64,000 bases of DNA, from the NCBI GenBank assembly GCA_911728455.2, contig OU452240.1, forward strand, positions 6,481,352 to 6,545,351. Direction: 5' to 3'. A program made the position numbers and the translations under genes. The DNA is from Marthasterias glacialis. Taxonomy: Eukaryota > Echinodermata > Asteroidea > Forcipulatida > Asteriidae. Below, piece by piece: positions 33,500 to 45,700 of this stretch. Each line of letters opens with the position of its first letter. Position 1 is the first letter of the stretch. The notes beneath the pieces were generated by a model. The model did not search any database. It was not told the DNA's origin and was given only the letters and a program-made list of their open reading frames with translations.

Positions 33500-34280
33500 A
33501 CTCTAGGTCTTTTTGGTTTGTAAGCAGTTTGCAACAGCCAATTCTACTTTTTTGTTCATAATGCCATATGCTTATTATTTGTGACTGGTATCCAGTTGGT
33601 TGTTTCTTGCTCTATGGTTATTTTGACAGAATTATAAAGCAAGTCTTAGCAACTAGATGAAATTCAATCCTGGATAAAATGATACCTTATAATATGATAT
33701 AAATAATAATCGAAGTGCTCTTTTTAAAATTCTTTTGAAGTCTTTCTAGATTTCAGATGCAAGTTAAGGAAATTTGGAGTAGTGTGCTAAAATAAACCAA
33801 TCCAGCTAGCTCCGCCCCTTAATGCACTGACGACCAATCACAAGGAGTTGTTCTCCTGAAGACAATCAGAGCATACTGATCGAAACGTTGAGTTGTTATA
33901 CCAGTTATGGTTCTTTTGTGAATCATCACAAGAGAGAATTTTTTTCTGCAAACGCTACTAGTTTGCCCTTGATAGAAAGACTGGTTCCCGGTCCCTACAT
34001 CGTACGATGTAGGGGCCGGGAACCAGTCTATTGTTAGAGGTACCCTTTGTGCGTGGAGCAGTAGTGCACATGAGCAGTTGCTATGGTGGGCGGAGCTCAA
34101 TGGATCAGTTTATGCATCTGCCAAAGTATTAATCATTTTTAATATTAAATTACTATGAATAATATGTAAAATTTGAGGGTGTTCATAGTTGATATGTAAA
34201 AAGAAATGTAATGGACAGAAATATTTCTTGCAATTCATTGAAATATTTGCTTGTTTTCAAGGGATGGGGGGGGGGGGGAA
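33500..34280. other. Intergenic with a perfect palindrome at 33978-34029
   Basis: No gene is seen. AGACTGGTTCCCGG ... TACATCGTACGATGTA ... CCGGGAACCAGTCT forms an almost perfect 52-bp palindrome with no loop. It is probably the core of a hairpin MITE whose ends near 33785 and 34125 (CCAATCCAGCTAG, CTCAATGGATCAG) are degraded. Confidence 0.6.
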
Positions 34281-34286
34281 GAGACA

Positions 34287-34490
34287 TTAAAGGGGCTGTG
34301 TCGTCATAATATGGAATAACACAGTTACTACGCAGGCATGCGCACCAGCGGTCACGTATCAGTTTGACATAGACAGCACCCTTTTTGTGATTTGACTGCA
34401 AGCGTGCACGTGTGCAGTACTTGGGTTAGAGTTCGTCTTTCCATGCATAGCCACAAGCCTGCTATAATCATAACAACACGGCCCCTTTAA
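34287..34490. mobile_element. MITE, TTAAAGGGGCTGTGTCGTCA family
   Basis: Both 18-bp ends are intact (TTAAAGGGGCTGTGTCGTC and AACACGGCCCCTTTAA). The interior carries CGCAGGCATGCGCACCAG and AGCCACAAGCCTGCTATAAT. Confidence 0.85.
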
Positions 34491-35480
34491 GCACTATTTT
34501 CTGCTGTGATTCCGTGTGGAATCGGGGCGTGGTCAAATTTTAGAATGCATGAATTAAGTAAGTGGTTATGATGTGAATTACCTCCTTCCGATTTGTCTAT
34601 AAAAAGTGTCTGTGTTTATTTTTCAGAGTATTACATATGTATAATTAAATGAAATAGAATGAAGTTATTTTTTGACATCAGTACACCGAAAATGTTATTA
34701 TATTATTCATGACTAATGAACAGTTATTGCTGGGAATTTTAGCAAGTGTTGTGTATCTATAGATGGATAGGAACATGTTCAATATCAAAGAGATTAAATT
34801 AACCTAACTTGAAAAAAACACATCAACTGGTCTGTAACTTTTATGTTGGTTCTTGCAGCTGTAGTATTTGTCAAGTTTCAAGGTCCAAGACGTAGTCTTG
34901 GAATAGCCTCGTCTTGACTTTCAAGTCCTTTCAAAATGCGAACAGAACATTTGACATTTAAGAGAAGCGTTTCTGGTTGTAAAACAAATGGATATCAATA
35001 ATCTCTCAGAGCGTACACTACGAAAAGATCTTCGTCACATGGAGTTACAGTAAATTTATCTTTAATCGACACATATGAGTACTGCATATACAACATTTGA
35101 AACTGTCATCTACTTAGGTTGTCCCATTTTTTTTTTTTTTTGAACAAAATAAATTTAATTTTTTTTTCATTTGAAGCGTCATTCATTCAACAAGTCAAGA
35201 AATTAAGAAGTGTTTATTTTGAATCTTTCTGATCAATAAAATCAAGGGGTCCTTAGAAGCGACTAGCGTTGTGATCTAGGCAGGAAGATACCTGTGCTGC
35301 ATAGAGAAGGCGATGATGAAATCAGTTTTAGATGTGGGAGGAAAAATCCAAATGAGGGAAGACCCTCGCATTCACGCAGGGACTGAAAACCTAATCCACA
35401 TGCAAGGTTCCAAAACCAAGGTGAGATTCGAAAAGCGTTCCACAGACTGATGCGAAAAGCTGGGCAAGATCAAGCCAACC
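34491..35480. other. Intergenic; possible alternative terminal exon of glycogen synthase at 34859-34917
   Basis: An acceptor TTCTTGCAG at 34850-34858 opens a frame in the phase left by glycogen synthase exon 14 (if its G|GTAAAT is used as a donor). It reads AVVFVKFQGPRRSLGIASS and stops at 34915-34917. The 4.7-kb intron and the unfamiliar sequence make this doubtful. An AATAAA lies at about 35148. Confidence 0.15.
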
Positions 35481-35492
35481 CAATTTACAAGC

Positions 35493-35645
35493 AGTGGCGT
35501 AATTTGAGGGTGGGGGTGGAACCCCACCCCCCCCCCCCATCGCTCAGAACCTGTGCACCCCCAAATGAGATTAAAAAAAATGAACAAATTAATGGATCAA
35601 TACATGAAATAGTCCCCCCCCAAAAAAAAGAAAAAAGAAAACAAA

Positions 35646-35716
<71 letters not shown>

Positions 35717-35721
35717 ATACA

Positions 35722-35768
<47 letters not shown>

Positions 35769-35830
35769 ATTAAAAAATTATGTCTTTGCCCGCCCCAAAT
35801 GAAAATGTCTGGTTACGCCACAGTGTTACC
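35493..35830. mobile_element. Element with GCAGTGGCGTAA ends holding an (AAAT)n tract
   Basis: The left end GCAGTGGCGTAATTTG is answered by GGTTACGCCACAGTG on the right. Within it are a C tract, and about 32 AAAT repeats at 35640-35769. The element type is inferred from the ends only. Confidence 0.55.
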
Positions 35831-37280
35831 AAGATATTGCTATAATTCAGTGTCAAACAAAGGACGTCTAAACACACCAAAATCTATGACATGTCCCAAA
35901 ATCTCATCGTTTATTTTTACAGTGATGTAACAATGATGTCACAATATTTGTCCAAATTCTGCACACACTTCAACATATTAAGAGTAGAAAGAATTACAAA
36001 GCACATAATGCAAAGTACACAAAAGTGACACATTATACAATGTTTAAAAATTTTAACCTAAACATCTTTAAAAAACAAGACCTTTTTCGAGGGGTAGATT
36101 TGTGTGTGAGATCTCGGCTGTAAAATAATTATTTGCAGTTGTTAAATAAAAATTCCTTCGTTAAAAAATCTCTGAGGGGATTGGTGCTGGTTTGACTTTA
36201 TGATCACTAGAAATAACAATTTTTTTTCATTTGCTTCCTTTGTTTTTCGATCAGTTTGTCACGTTTCAAATCCAGTTTGTCATGGCAACTTGTAGAGGCA
36301 AACCGACTGCAATGCATGCCAATGAAAATGCGCTACATCTATTACCATAAAATTTCACCAGGTGCAACTGAAACAAAATGTAAATATTAGAATATAGCCC
36401 AAAAAATGGTAAATCCTTAAATCTAGAAACACTGATCATTTTTACTTGACGCTTCTAAAAATTTGGGAAAGAAAATACACTTTTAAATATTGCCCCAGCG
36501 AAAAAGAACATGCATTACATCTGAAGAAATGAAAAAGAGCACTCTGAACAGCACATATGTGATCACTTAGAAATGCTCCATAGGTTAACATACATGCATT
36601 TATCTTTACAGAGGTCCCTTTTAACATGTTAAATAGTGTACGCTGGAAAAGCAGCTTTGCTTCGAAGTTCCAACATGAAGTGGAAGTAAAACTTGACAGT
36701 TTGCCACCAAAGATTCCCAGAGGATGGTTTACCGCGACTGAATCTCTGGATTTGCGGTTCAGATCTGAACATATCACATATTGTGGTATGCCTGGAAGAA
36801 GGACGAAAGGAAAAATGTGACTGGCAAAAGGTCGTAAGCAATCACTGTCCAAAATCGTGTTTTAAGAGAAACTGAGTGTGAAAGTTTGGTTGGTTTTCTG
36901 CATTTTAGGAAAGTTAAATTCCGCGTAGGAACGGAAAAACATGTCTTTGGTGTAATTCTAGCAAGAAGAATACAAGAAGCAAGAAGAATAGTTGTGCCCT
37001 ACTTTTTACAAAAAAGCCATGTTATTGCTGATGACCTTCTGTTGGGACATGATAAAGTTGTAAAAGGTCATACAGTCTTACGACATTCTTCCGGGCACGC
37101 CATGATATCTTTGTGAAACTTGTGATCTATTGACTCAAAACATACACGCAATCTACAATAACTTTTTAACTACTTTATTACACAGGCATGATATTCTAAA
37201 CTTTAACTGAAATGGAATCCTTTCTCTTGAGTACAAAGTCAGACTTAGGTTTAATAGAAATTGTGGTTGAGGAAACATGA
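35831..37280. other. Intergenic; degraded copy of the CGTGTGCCGGGCAAAAGG element at about 36795-37110
   Basis: Reading frames of 60-136 codons on both strands at 36.4-36.9 kb overlap and show no domain. From 36795 on, words such as GGCAAAAGGTCGTAAGC, GTGTGAAAGTTTGGTT and AAACATGTCTTTGGTGTAAT match the better-preserved element at 38786-39121. Confidence 0.45.
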
Positions 37281-37299
37281 ATGCTGTAAATAAGACTTG

Positions 37300-37470
37300 A
37301 AGGTTTGCATGGTGGGAATACAATAAGTACGGATTTGCGGTGACACCTTAGTCTCCTGACGATGGACAGAGTATACTGTGCGAAACATTGGGTCAACTGG
37401 TTCCTTTCGGAACCACATATACTCAAAAGAGATTTAAACCACATGGTGTCACCGCAAATCCTTACTTGTC
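37300..37470. mobile_element. MITE, AATAAGTACGGATTTG family (copy 2)
   Basis: The arms GGGAATACAATAAGTACGG, GATTTGCGGTGACACC and GGTGTCACCGCAAATCC match each other and the 27681 copy. The centre is shorter (GACAGAGTATACTGTG). Confidence 0.75.
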
Positions 37471-37820
37471 AATGCTGTAATATAACAACTAAAAACCACC
37501 TTGAGTACGTGTTTGTATTGTGTACATTTGTGCTACTTGAAAGCACGTTTGTCATTGAGAAAAAAACAAAACAAAATGAACAAAACTGTAAAAATAGCAA
37601 TGCATTTTATACACCCATAAATCAGATTTACAAAGGATATCATGCCTAATTACAAGAAAGAAAGAGTAATGTAAAAAGATTAATTTCAGACACTGCTTTG
37701 CTTCATGACTCTGCTTACCGTAAAGATCTCTGCTTACAGTGTAAGCCCAGGGGTCAATTTCACAAAGGGATAACATTCATCTTAAGATGAGCTGTCAATA
37801 TATCAAAACATTTTGTATTG

Positions 37821-38210
37821 ACCGATCCATTAACTCTTTCAATACGGTGCGCTGCTCACAGTGGCTCAGTGAATTACTTCATACGCCGGAGAAGCGGCTC
37901 CAAATAAACAAAATATTAAACTATCCCGTCACAGCTGTACATTTTAGTTCATAGCGAAAGAGTTAATGGCCACCCCCTCCTGTGTTGACCAATCACAGCC
38001 TTGGCTATGCCACCGAAAGTCTGACCAAAGTCCGACATGAACAAATCCCAGTGGAAAATGTAAACATATATGCGCGTGCTTATACCGAGCGCATTCACGC
38101 CGTGTGGTGAGGCATTATAGAAACACACATTTTGCTGCCATTGTGTACAGTGGTACACCAATGCTGTGATTGGCCAATGCTAGGGGGTGGGGCTCAATGG
38201 ATCGGTCTAC
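37821..38210. mobile_element. MITE, GACCGATCCATTAAGCCCC family, with a nested MITE
   Basis: The outer ends are ACCGATCCATTAA and CAATGGATCGGTCTA; subterminal CACCCCCTCCTG / GGGGGTGGGG and CCAATCACAGC / GCTGTGATTGG are paired. Positions 37831-37967 are a separate insertion with its own ends TTAACTCTTTCAATACG and GCGAAAGAGTTAA; TTAA marks both of its edges. Confidence 0.7.
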
Positions 38211-38785
38211 TGTGACGTCACACTTTTCTATGGAACTAAAATTAATACACATTTTAAGCTCAATCTCAGCTCTGTGAGCACGAAGAATGCTCGGTAATGT
38301 AAAGTTATAACACAGTGCACACAAGTAAACAATTCTTATTGCGGTGTGGATTTATTCAGCAACCATAAGTGCGGGTATTTTGCTTATTGTATGCGTACCC
38401 GTGAAATTGGGCCAAGGTTCACATCAGTTGGCTTCAGATGGGAGACTGTCGTAAAGATTTCAAGAAGTCAGCTGCAATTCATGTTTAACACAGTTGCTGA
38501 ACCAACCTGATTCGACTGGCCACCGTCACTAAGAAGTAAGGTTGTCAGGCATTACCGCATGGCTTATAAAATGCCCACGATATCGTTCTAAATCCCCCTC
38601 ACTTATAAGGGTGGATGCTCTATCATGATGCCATGATAGTGTCATGAGCATTTTGCATGTCATGTGGTCATGCTTGACAGTCTCACTTATAAGTGGCAGT
38701 GGATAGGGGAATCGGCTGCTTAGCAATGTTGTAAAGAATCATTGCGTGGTAGACCACTGCGGTGTTTCATTCAAAGGGTATACAT
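38211..38785. other. Intergenic, no gene recognised
   Basis: No exon seen. An imperfect inverted pair (CCCCCTCACTTATAAGGG / CTCACTTATAAGTGG region, 38595-38705) suggests another degraded hairpin element. Confidence 0.4.
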
Positions 38786-39121
38786 CGTCGTGTGCCGGGC
38801 AAAAGGACGTAAGGGAAAGTTCCTGGCAAAAGGACGTAACTAATTTATGTTAAAATTTGTGTTTCAAGAATTATGAGCGGGAAAGTTTGGTAAACATGTT
38901 GCCATGCAAAAGTCATTCTAGAAAGGTTAAATTTTGCATGGAGAATGGGGAAACATGTCTTCAGGGTAATTCTAGCCAAAAAACTAACAAAAATGATATA
39001 TTTTTCATGTCAGGAGCCATTTTGTTGCTTACGTCCTTTTGTTACTGGGACAAACTACTTTATGTTCCCGGCAAAAAGGGCGTAAGGCCTTAATACGCCC
39101 TTTTGCCGGGCACACGATGAC
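38786..39121. mobile_element. Element with TCGTGTGCCGGGCAAAAGG ends
   Basis: The ends TCGTCGTGTGCCGGGCAAAA and TTTTGCCGGGCACACGATGA form inverted repeats of about 25-30 bp, each followed inside by GGACGTAAGG / CCTTAATACGCCC. The 336-bp interior has no coding capacity. Confidence 0.8.
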
Positions 39122-39753
39122 ATTTGCCATGAGTGGTAGCTTGTAAAATAAGCCTAGCAAGGTTGATGTTGCAATAAAGGTTTGGTCGGTTATAAATCCA
39201 GTGCTATTAAACTACTACATGAAGTAACTGGTAGTCTGTCAAATACAACTAAAAGATCTTTACCTTAACAATACAAAATTCCTATAGTGAACTGGTAATG
39301 TGTCAAATTACACTGGTAACCACCTTAACAATACAAAATTCCTACAGTGAACTGGTAGTGTGTCAAATACACTTAGTAAATTTGTAATTTACACTGGTAA
39401 CCACCTTAACAATACAAAATTCCTACAGTTAGCTTAGCAGATCCTAACTTACTTTCAGGTAACCACTCCTAGTAACCAGCATTTCACAATGTACAAGTTA
39501 GCAGATCCGTAAGTTACACTGTTAACCTGCTGAAGAATGCAAAACGCACACACTCGCCTGGTAGTCTGTCAAACACGCTAAGCAGTTCAGAAAAATTGGT
39601 CCCTTGACCGTTTTCCCTTAAAACATAAGTGTGACTGCCGCCTATAACATGAAGTGAAATCCTTGACAACAATTTTTTTGTAGAAAGAGAGCACATTTCT
39701 CCAACAGTCTAAACAGATGGATTGAAGTGCATTCTGGGTAAAATGACGAAAAA

Positions 39754-42700
39754 CTATTCCTTGTCGTTGGATGAACTCCTTCGGTGATGGGAGTGGGAGC
39801 GAGAGCGGCTGTGAAAACAAAACAAAATCGAAACTTTTAAAAATGTGCGATTTAGAAATGTTTAGAAAAGAAAATTTGTCCATATTTAAATTTTTTCTGT
39901 AACGAAATTAATTCTCTTAATTTTAAAATCCTTCCTACTATATATGATTATAATAGATCTTGTATAAGACAATAATCAGTTAACCAGTTTGCGCCGGATG
40001 ACGTGTGTACACGTAAATGTTTCCCTCTCTGGAAATGGAAGCCGTTTAATTACGGTCTTGAGTACAATCGGAATACCGTGGCAAAGGTCGCCCCGGACAT
40101 TCCACTGCTGAGCGTGCCCAGACCACACACGCGCCGTCTAATGCTTCGCTTCACCCACACAGTGACAATTCATGGTCTTGAATATTTTGGCCTTTTCTGG
40201 CTATTGGGATGTGGTTGATGTGTAATCCTTGATTCCGGACCTTTCTCCTTTTGTTCCAAGAAGGGTTAGACATCTAGAGGCTTCCACTATTGTCAATTCA
40301 TTGTATTTCGGCTCAATGGAGGTAAGTCGGAGTGAGCCAGGAATTGAGCCATGATTCTGGGTTTAGTACCACTCGTATGCCGAAGGTAACGACCGATGTT
40401 TTGCAGTTAACGGTACGTTAACTGGACATTTTCTCAGTCGAAAAACAAAACGCATGATGCAATAAAGAGAATTTTGTTCTCTTAACCTTGTCAAGTCAGG
40501 GTTTCTTTGTGCCAGCAGTACTCTCAAAGAAAAATTATTCCCGCAATTCCGCCAAAATAATCCCGTCATGGTGTAAGGGAAAAATTGGAAGATTCCCGGC
40601 GGCAACTGGTTAACTATCGCAGTCCTCAATCCAACAGAATCAAACACAACATGAAGTCGGATTTTGAAGAGTTCCCAGAGTTAAATGTATCTACCTCCGA
40701 CTACGAGAATTGCTGTGGGTCTTTCGTCTACGTGGAGAGTGACTACGGCTCCGACTACGGCTACGGCTGCGGCTACGACTGCGGCTTCGTCCACGGCTAC
40801 GGCTACGACTCCTGGAGTAACTTCTATTAATTAGAAAAACAAAATCCAATTTAAGACGACAAATATCAGAATATGAGCTACACCCCAAGTATGTGTTCAT
40901 TCAATTAAAGTCAATATTTATTTCAACACTGGCCAAAAGGGACACATTTGTCAAAAATTCTATCACAAACACCATTATCAAACTTGAAAATAACAAGCTT
41001 TTTCTAAAATGAATGTTACAATGAAATCTGATGAAACTTCTCAGAATCTTTTTGAAGTTTTATATTATCCTAGTTCTGGTCTGATTTAAGGCTAGTTAAC
41101 AAAAGACTTAGACTGGTTATAAAGATTAATCTACAAACTTAAAAGTGTCTCTGTATTGAATCTAGCTTTGATCATTACTGTTTTGTCTCTTTCTAATTTC
41201 TTCTTCCACGGTAAGCTGCCAGTGCAAAAGATGTCAAATTATTTTCCCTGAACATTGCTAAAACTTTAGATGGCCTAGATTCTGCAGGCATGCAATTTGT
41301 GGATGTGCCAGGCACGTTTAAAATGTGACAGGCATAGCTGAAAAACCTAAAAAACAGGAGATCAACTAAGCCCATTGTCATGGCTTTGCTTACTGCAGAG
41401 TTCTACACTTACAGTCCATAGAATAGACCCTTCCCATGAAATATGTAAATTGCACATCACGCGTGTGCACTAACACTACTGGTGGGCAAAACGAGAGAAC
41501 ATCACGCCCTTTTTGTCTGGGGCTAATGGTGGCATGACGTACATGTGTTTGTGCGTCTGCCTAGTTATTATTATTATCATTATGAATTTCTGGTAATGAA
41601 ACTAAGGATGCCTCAAAAGTGAACTTAATCACTGTAGCCATGGTAGCTCGGAAGCCTAAGGAAACCTGTAGATAAGGATGCTTGCTATGTGAACCAGAAA
41701 CACCGGGGTAAACCCCTACTCTTTCATAAGTGTTCTGGATTCTTTGACGTGGGCTACCCATCCGAGGACACAGGAGCTACATCGTAACGTCCCATCCGAA
41801 GGACAAAGCAATTATGGTAAAGTGTCTTGCTCAAGGACACAAGTGTCGCGACTGGCCAGGCCGGGATTCGATTCCACATTCTGTAAACTACAGAACATAA
41901 GTACGGCCATGACACTCCACAACTCTATGGCGTTTGCCCACCAGTAATGTCTGTATGCATGCGTGAATATTGTAACAAGCATATTTCATGGGAAAGGCTA
42001 ATTATGTGCTTTCCAGGTAGCCATAAAGGCAGAACTCCATAGTAAGCAGTGACTATGAAATTTGATCCAGGTCAGTTGAAAATTGCATGACTGTTTCTGT
42101 CCACTGACTGGTATTGTAATTTTATACTATTTCTAATGTTTTTTCCATAAATTATTGCAGTGACAGACAAGTATAAAGTGTTCATCAAAAATCGTCAGTA
42201 TGTATTGTTATATCAATTGGAATTTGATGAGTTAATACTGATCAAAGCTAGATTGTTTTTACAAATCTGACTTTCTGTTGAACACTGATGATTTCAACTC
42301 CACTCTAGAAAGTAAATTTCATGTTTACAAAAAAATAAACAGAAAATGGAAAACAAAACATTGATAAAACAGACCCCTCTTACTTAGCCACTGAGAAGAA
42401 ATGTGCGCAACAAATTGGCGATATCTCAACTGAGTGATTGCAGGACTGCCCTCACATAGAGAAGCAAAATCTCTCTCTTTTAAGACGCTCTCATTCTTTG
42501 AGGCAAAAAGACGCAATTGAAACGGCCGCATCAACCCGAAAGAAGAGAAGCTTTCTCTGGAGTTAGGCATAAAGATTTATCTCTCTCCTATGTAAAAACG
42601 GCGGTGAAATCTTTTTCGTAGGGTCGCAGGGAGGGCGTAAAATTTGAGCAACCCCCCCGGCTGAGATGGGAGAAGGGGGGGGGGGCAGGCGAGAGTAGGA

Positions 42701-45700
42701 TGGCCGTGTCTAACTAGACGTTGGAAGAGGAGCCAAACTGAGAACATGATGGCAACATGGGGATCACATGATCATCACATGCAAAGCACATGAATGGCAG
42801 AAGTGCGACTGAGTAAAGACATCCTGTAAAAAGTTTGAGTGTAAACAAAAACGGTTATAATAACTAGAACGTTTATGATCAATCACGGGGGATAGTCTTT
42901 TAGTGAACAGTCTTTCTAATTAACCTTTAAACCCCCACGAGCCTTTGTCTCCGACCCTCACATATTCATTAAAATTCAACAATTAGACACAATGCAAAGC
43001 TGTTGCCCCTTAAAAATACTAGGGCTTGATTTCACAAAGCACTATGATTCATCTTAAGATGAGTTGTCAGTTATGACCATAGTGATTTGTATTGTGACAT
43101 CACGCTTAGCAGTGAATGGACAATAATAGGAGACGATTATACAGCGCATAATGTAGGAGCCTCGATGGGCATGCTTTTCTACAAGGTATGCCCAGTGATG
43201 TTATAATTATAAAACCCATATTAACTTACAACACGCTGTAAAGGTTCACAAAGTGCTGTGGTACAATCTGCAGCAGAGTGCAGCCAACCATACCATTCCC
43301 AGAAAACACAGGGGCAAACCCCTTCTCTGAACGACATAAGTGAACTGGGTTCTTTTATGTGCATTACATAACACACAGGGCCTATGGCATTATGGCCCAT
43401 TTGAAGGATGTAGCAATAAATGGCCAAGTGTCTAGTTTAAGGACACCAAGTGTCACAACATCTTGAACCCAGACTCTGCTGGTCAAAACACCAGAGCTTA
43501 AGTTCATTGCGCTTGACCACTCAGCCAAGACATGCCAAGATTGATTTGCTTTTAAGATCAATCTTAGCTCTTTGTGAAATCGAACCCTGCCGTCTTTAAA
43601 GTGCATTGGGATTCCCAAACTGGGAAAGGTTACATCGTTTTATAAGTCCTGTCTTTTGTCTTCTTTTTGTGAAATTTATTTAGGCCTGGAATATCATCTT
43701 TGAGAGGGAAAGGCCATTTTCATTTTGCAAAGGGTATTTCCGTTTGAAAAAGTTCAAGTCTATTGAGATTCTTGGAGGCCAAGACCAGGGTGATGGAGAC
43801 CAGGGCGACGAATGCCAGGGCCCCCATTTAGTTCATTCTCACTCCTCTATAGACTTTGATAAGATTGGTATGCCTGCCCTCATGCAAAGGGTGGCTGATT
43901 TGGTTGCATAAAGCCTGGTTCATACTTCACGCGAATGGCAAAAGCAAAGCGAAATTTCTTGCGTCACAATTGAAAAACAGCGCGTACTGAATTGTTGCGT
44001 CACGAAAATTCGCTCCGCCTTCGCTTTCGCTTGAAGTATGAACTGGGCTTAATACAGAATCTGTTTAAGGGGCTGTGTCGTCATGAGAGACCGTTCCGGC
44101 TTTGGTAACAAGCCCCACCCACACACCTTCGTTTGTGTTCGTTTATGCTGCACGTGTGACCGAGTTTGACCGAGGTCACATGACCAAAAGGCGTGATCCC
44201 ATTGGTCAATGCGCACAGTTTGATTGACAGGCCGGAACGGTCTATTATAGCAGGCGTGTGGATGTGCATGGAAAGATCAACTCTCCCCCAGATACTGCAC
44301 AAACCCGCGCTTGCGGTCAGATCACAAAGGGTGGCGTCTTTGTCATACTCTGATGTGACTGCCGGCATGCACGAGTGCGTAGTAACTGGGTTATTCCATT
44401 TACTGCTACAATCATGACAACACAGCCCTTTGACTTGGTAAAAAAACAAGGGATGGATTTTGATGAATTGGGGATGGTTTTTTAAAAAGGCGCTGTAGGT
44501 AGATTTGTGTTTCTTAGAGACGGCTTAGAAGCAACCATTGCGGTTTCTATATGTCTCTGTCTTCTTGTCTGTGGCATAAAACCAAAACACACTAGAAAAT
44601 TTTGTTCATGGGAAATATCAGTCTTTTAACTTTCTCTATGGGTGCACAAAATTACCTCCTGGTAAAAACAGGCCATGATGTAAGTCAAACACAAATTCAA
44701 TGAAATTAATAGAACATCCTTAAGACTTTTTGATTTGCTTGTCTTTGCCGGAAAAAAAAATCAAGATTGAAACTGCTGAGTATTATCAACTGAGGTAAAT
44801 TAGAAACACACAACAGGAATCAAATTCCAACCAGAAATGCTACAATAGTTCAGACAACAACACTCCCAAATATACTCTCTAATTCCTACGACCTACGTTC
44901 AGAAGTACACTAACCTTGATCTACGACTATCGCGATCACGGTAACCACCCCCACCTCCATAGCTCCGTCCTCCATAGCCCCCACCACCCCCCCTTCCAGA
45001 CGGGCAGTCGCGGGCAAAGTGGCCGTAATCATTGCAGGAGTAGCATTTGTCATTTCTGCTGGCACGTCGTGGGGGTGGTCTACCCCCACCACCGCCACCA
45101 AAGCTTCGTCTCTGACGTTTCTCTCCGTTGGACATCTCTACTGTTACATCTCGTCCACCTATTTTCCTTTAAATAAATAAAACCAGCGAAACGTCAGCAA
45201 ACCTCTTCTTACTTGGGGAACTTTTAAGTTTCAGGGGAGTCAGATGACCTTTGGAAATTACAATAAGCTTTCTAGAGTACCAGACTTGGTATCAGACCTG
45301 CTTAATTTTTAAGTTGTATGCAGCCAGGTTAAGAGAACAGCTGACCACCGAGTGATTTCTTGACAACATATACATAATGGTTTGTTTTGGACAGGAAAAA
45401 TCGTCATAAAAGAAATTAAATACATGATTTGATACTCAAGTTAAAGACGCAGTATCGTCACCATTTCCGTGGCACAAAACGATCATGTACCCATACATAG
45501 TTTACATACAACGCGTGCGCCAGTCGAAGGTGATCTTTCGTGGCACAAATTTGTTTGTAGCACGTTGACGAGCGGGCGTCTTTAATGTTAAAGGTCAAAG
45601 AAAATTATGCTTTTACAAAATTGTTAAATGAGAACAGCATCTCATCTTACTTTCTATACATTCCTTTCACAGCATCTTGAGCATCACGTGGATCATCGTA

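Noticed and set aside
36442..36875. Overlapping frames of 60-136 codons on both strands
   Set aside because: They contradict each other, have no recognised domain, and adjoin a degraded repeat copy.
42325..42570. 81-codon minus-strand frame overlapping the SR-A poison exon
   Set aside because: The frame is broken by a one-base difference in SR-B although the DNA is otherwise nearly identical.
44910..45176. Frames opposite or out of phase with the SR-A zinc-knuckle exon (also 54249-54593 and 63253-63636)
   Set aside because: They are shadows of the real exon, whose frame, knuckle motif and splice sites are conserved in three genes.
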